A DNA stretch of 64,000 nucleotides from Lysinibacillus fusiformis. GTDB lineage: Bacteria; Bacillota; Bacilli; Bacillales_A; Planococcaceae. The stretch's first letter is position 1. Each line of letters starts with the position of its first letter. The notes below the pieces were generated by a model that ran no database searches, had not been told where the DNA came from, and was given only the letters and a program-made list of their open reading frames with translations. Positions 63,771-64,000 of the stretch are shown piece by piece. Made by a program: the position numbers and the translations under genes. The stretch lies in assembly GCF_016925635.1 (NCBI RefSeq), contig NZ_CP070490.1, positions 2,362,001 through 2,426,000 of the forward strand, given 5' to 3'.

Positions 63771-64000
63771 TGGCATATGAAAAATTAGCAGTACAAGACA
63801 AAGCAGTATTAGATGGAATTCTTGCAGAAAAAACACGTCAGCAAGCAAATATTGAATTGATTGCATCAGAAAACTTTGTATCCGAAGCAGTTATGGAAGC
63901 GCAAGGATCAGTACTGACAAATAAATACGCTGAAGGTTATCCTGGTAAACGCTACTATGGTGGCTGTGAACATGTAGACGTAGTAGAAGATATTGCGCGT
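63771..64000 (+). CDS. glyA: Serine hydroxymethyltransferase, N-terminal part (continues beyond window)
   Basis: The first 76 codons are visible. [38 protein letters not shown] and [19 protein letters not shown] are the universal N-terminal blocks of this PLP enzyme, which makes glycine and 5,10-methylene-tetrahydrofolate from serine. The RBS TTTAGGAGG precedes ATG 63771. The PLP lysine and the rest lie beyond the window. The ywlG-glyA order is that of B. subtilis. Confidence 0.97.

Overview
The window reads as a chromosomal segment of a low-GC, endospore-forming Bacillaceae/Planococcaceae bacterium. Gene content and order track the Bacillus subtilis ywd-ywf-ywh-ywi-ywj-ywl region (ung, gerQ-cwlJ, hemQ, lipL, rsfA, ywfO, ywhD, pbpG, speB, ywiB, argS, rpoE, pyrG, ywjG, spo0F, fba, tal, murAB, glpX, rho, rpmE, tdk, prfA, prmC, spoIIR, ywlC, ywlE, rpiB, ywlG, glyA). 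A Lysinibacillus-like genome is the most likely source; that is an inference from gene content and style, not from a database search. Sporulation genes (gerQ, cwlJ, rsfA, spo0F, spoIIR) support a spore former.

Layout. 0-16.5 kb: DNA repair and small conserved genes, spore coat/germination genes, heme and lipoate synthesis, a prespore regulator, an HD-domain hydrolase, a bifunctional penicillin-binding protein, agmatinase, a short YidC homologue behind a leader ORF, and argS. 16.6-36.1 kb: an acyl-CoA/B12 block. It holds a MerR regulator with acyl-CoA ligase and dehydrogenase, a cobalamin-riboswitch operon (btuF-btuC-btuD/cbiZ-adenosyltransferase), a membrane iron-sulfur oxidoreductase, thiolase, 3-hydroxyacyl-CoA dehydrogenase, two acyl-CoA dehydrogenases, a TetR regulator and the fused B12-dependent mutase IcmF. 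36.2-47 kb: rpoE, pyrG, spo0F, fba, tal, murAB, glpX, rho. 47-54.9 kb: a Fur-box-controlled siderophore-uptake module lying between rho and rpmE, which are neighbours in B. subtilis. 55-64 kb: rpmE, tdk, prfA, prmC, spoIIR, ywlC, a MntP-like protein, ywlE, a chemoreceptor, rpiB, ywlG and the start of glyA.

How the parts connect. The riboswitch operon imports and salvages corrinoid and adenosylates it. IcmF, 8 kb downstream, needs adenosylcobalamin, so cofactor supply and consumer sit together. The acyl-CoA genes would feed and drain the branched-chain acyl-CoA pool on which IcmF acts. Two nearly identical operator-like sites (24988-25004 and 27473-27489) precede the two operons that end in the TetR gene, suggesting one shared regulator.

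Most interesting observations: (1) a 91-codon ORF (13368-13643) that looks like a MifM-type translation-arrest leader, with a perfect 10-bp stem hiding the yidC ribosome-binding site; (2) an AraC regulator fused in frame to a lipoprotein-type siderophore-binding protein, with an internal ribosome-binding site and signal peptide, in an operon that has no other binding protein; (3) two arrays of degenerate repeats with an exact 21-bp period, both beside acyl-CoA genes; (4) a five-copy 96-bp array that ends in the fully paired terminator between spo0F and fba; (5) a pyrG leader with the layout of the CTP-sensing reiterative-transcription attenuator; (6) DnaA-box clusters before ywlC and rpiB. No insertion sequence, prophage, CRISPR array, tRNA or rRNA gene was seen.
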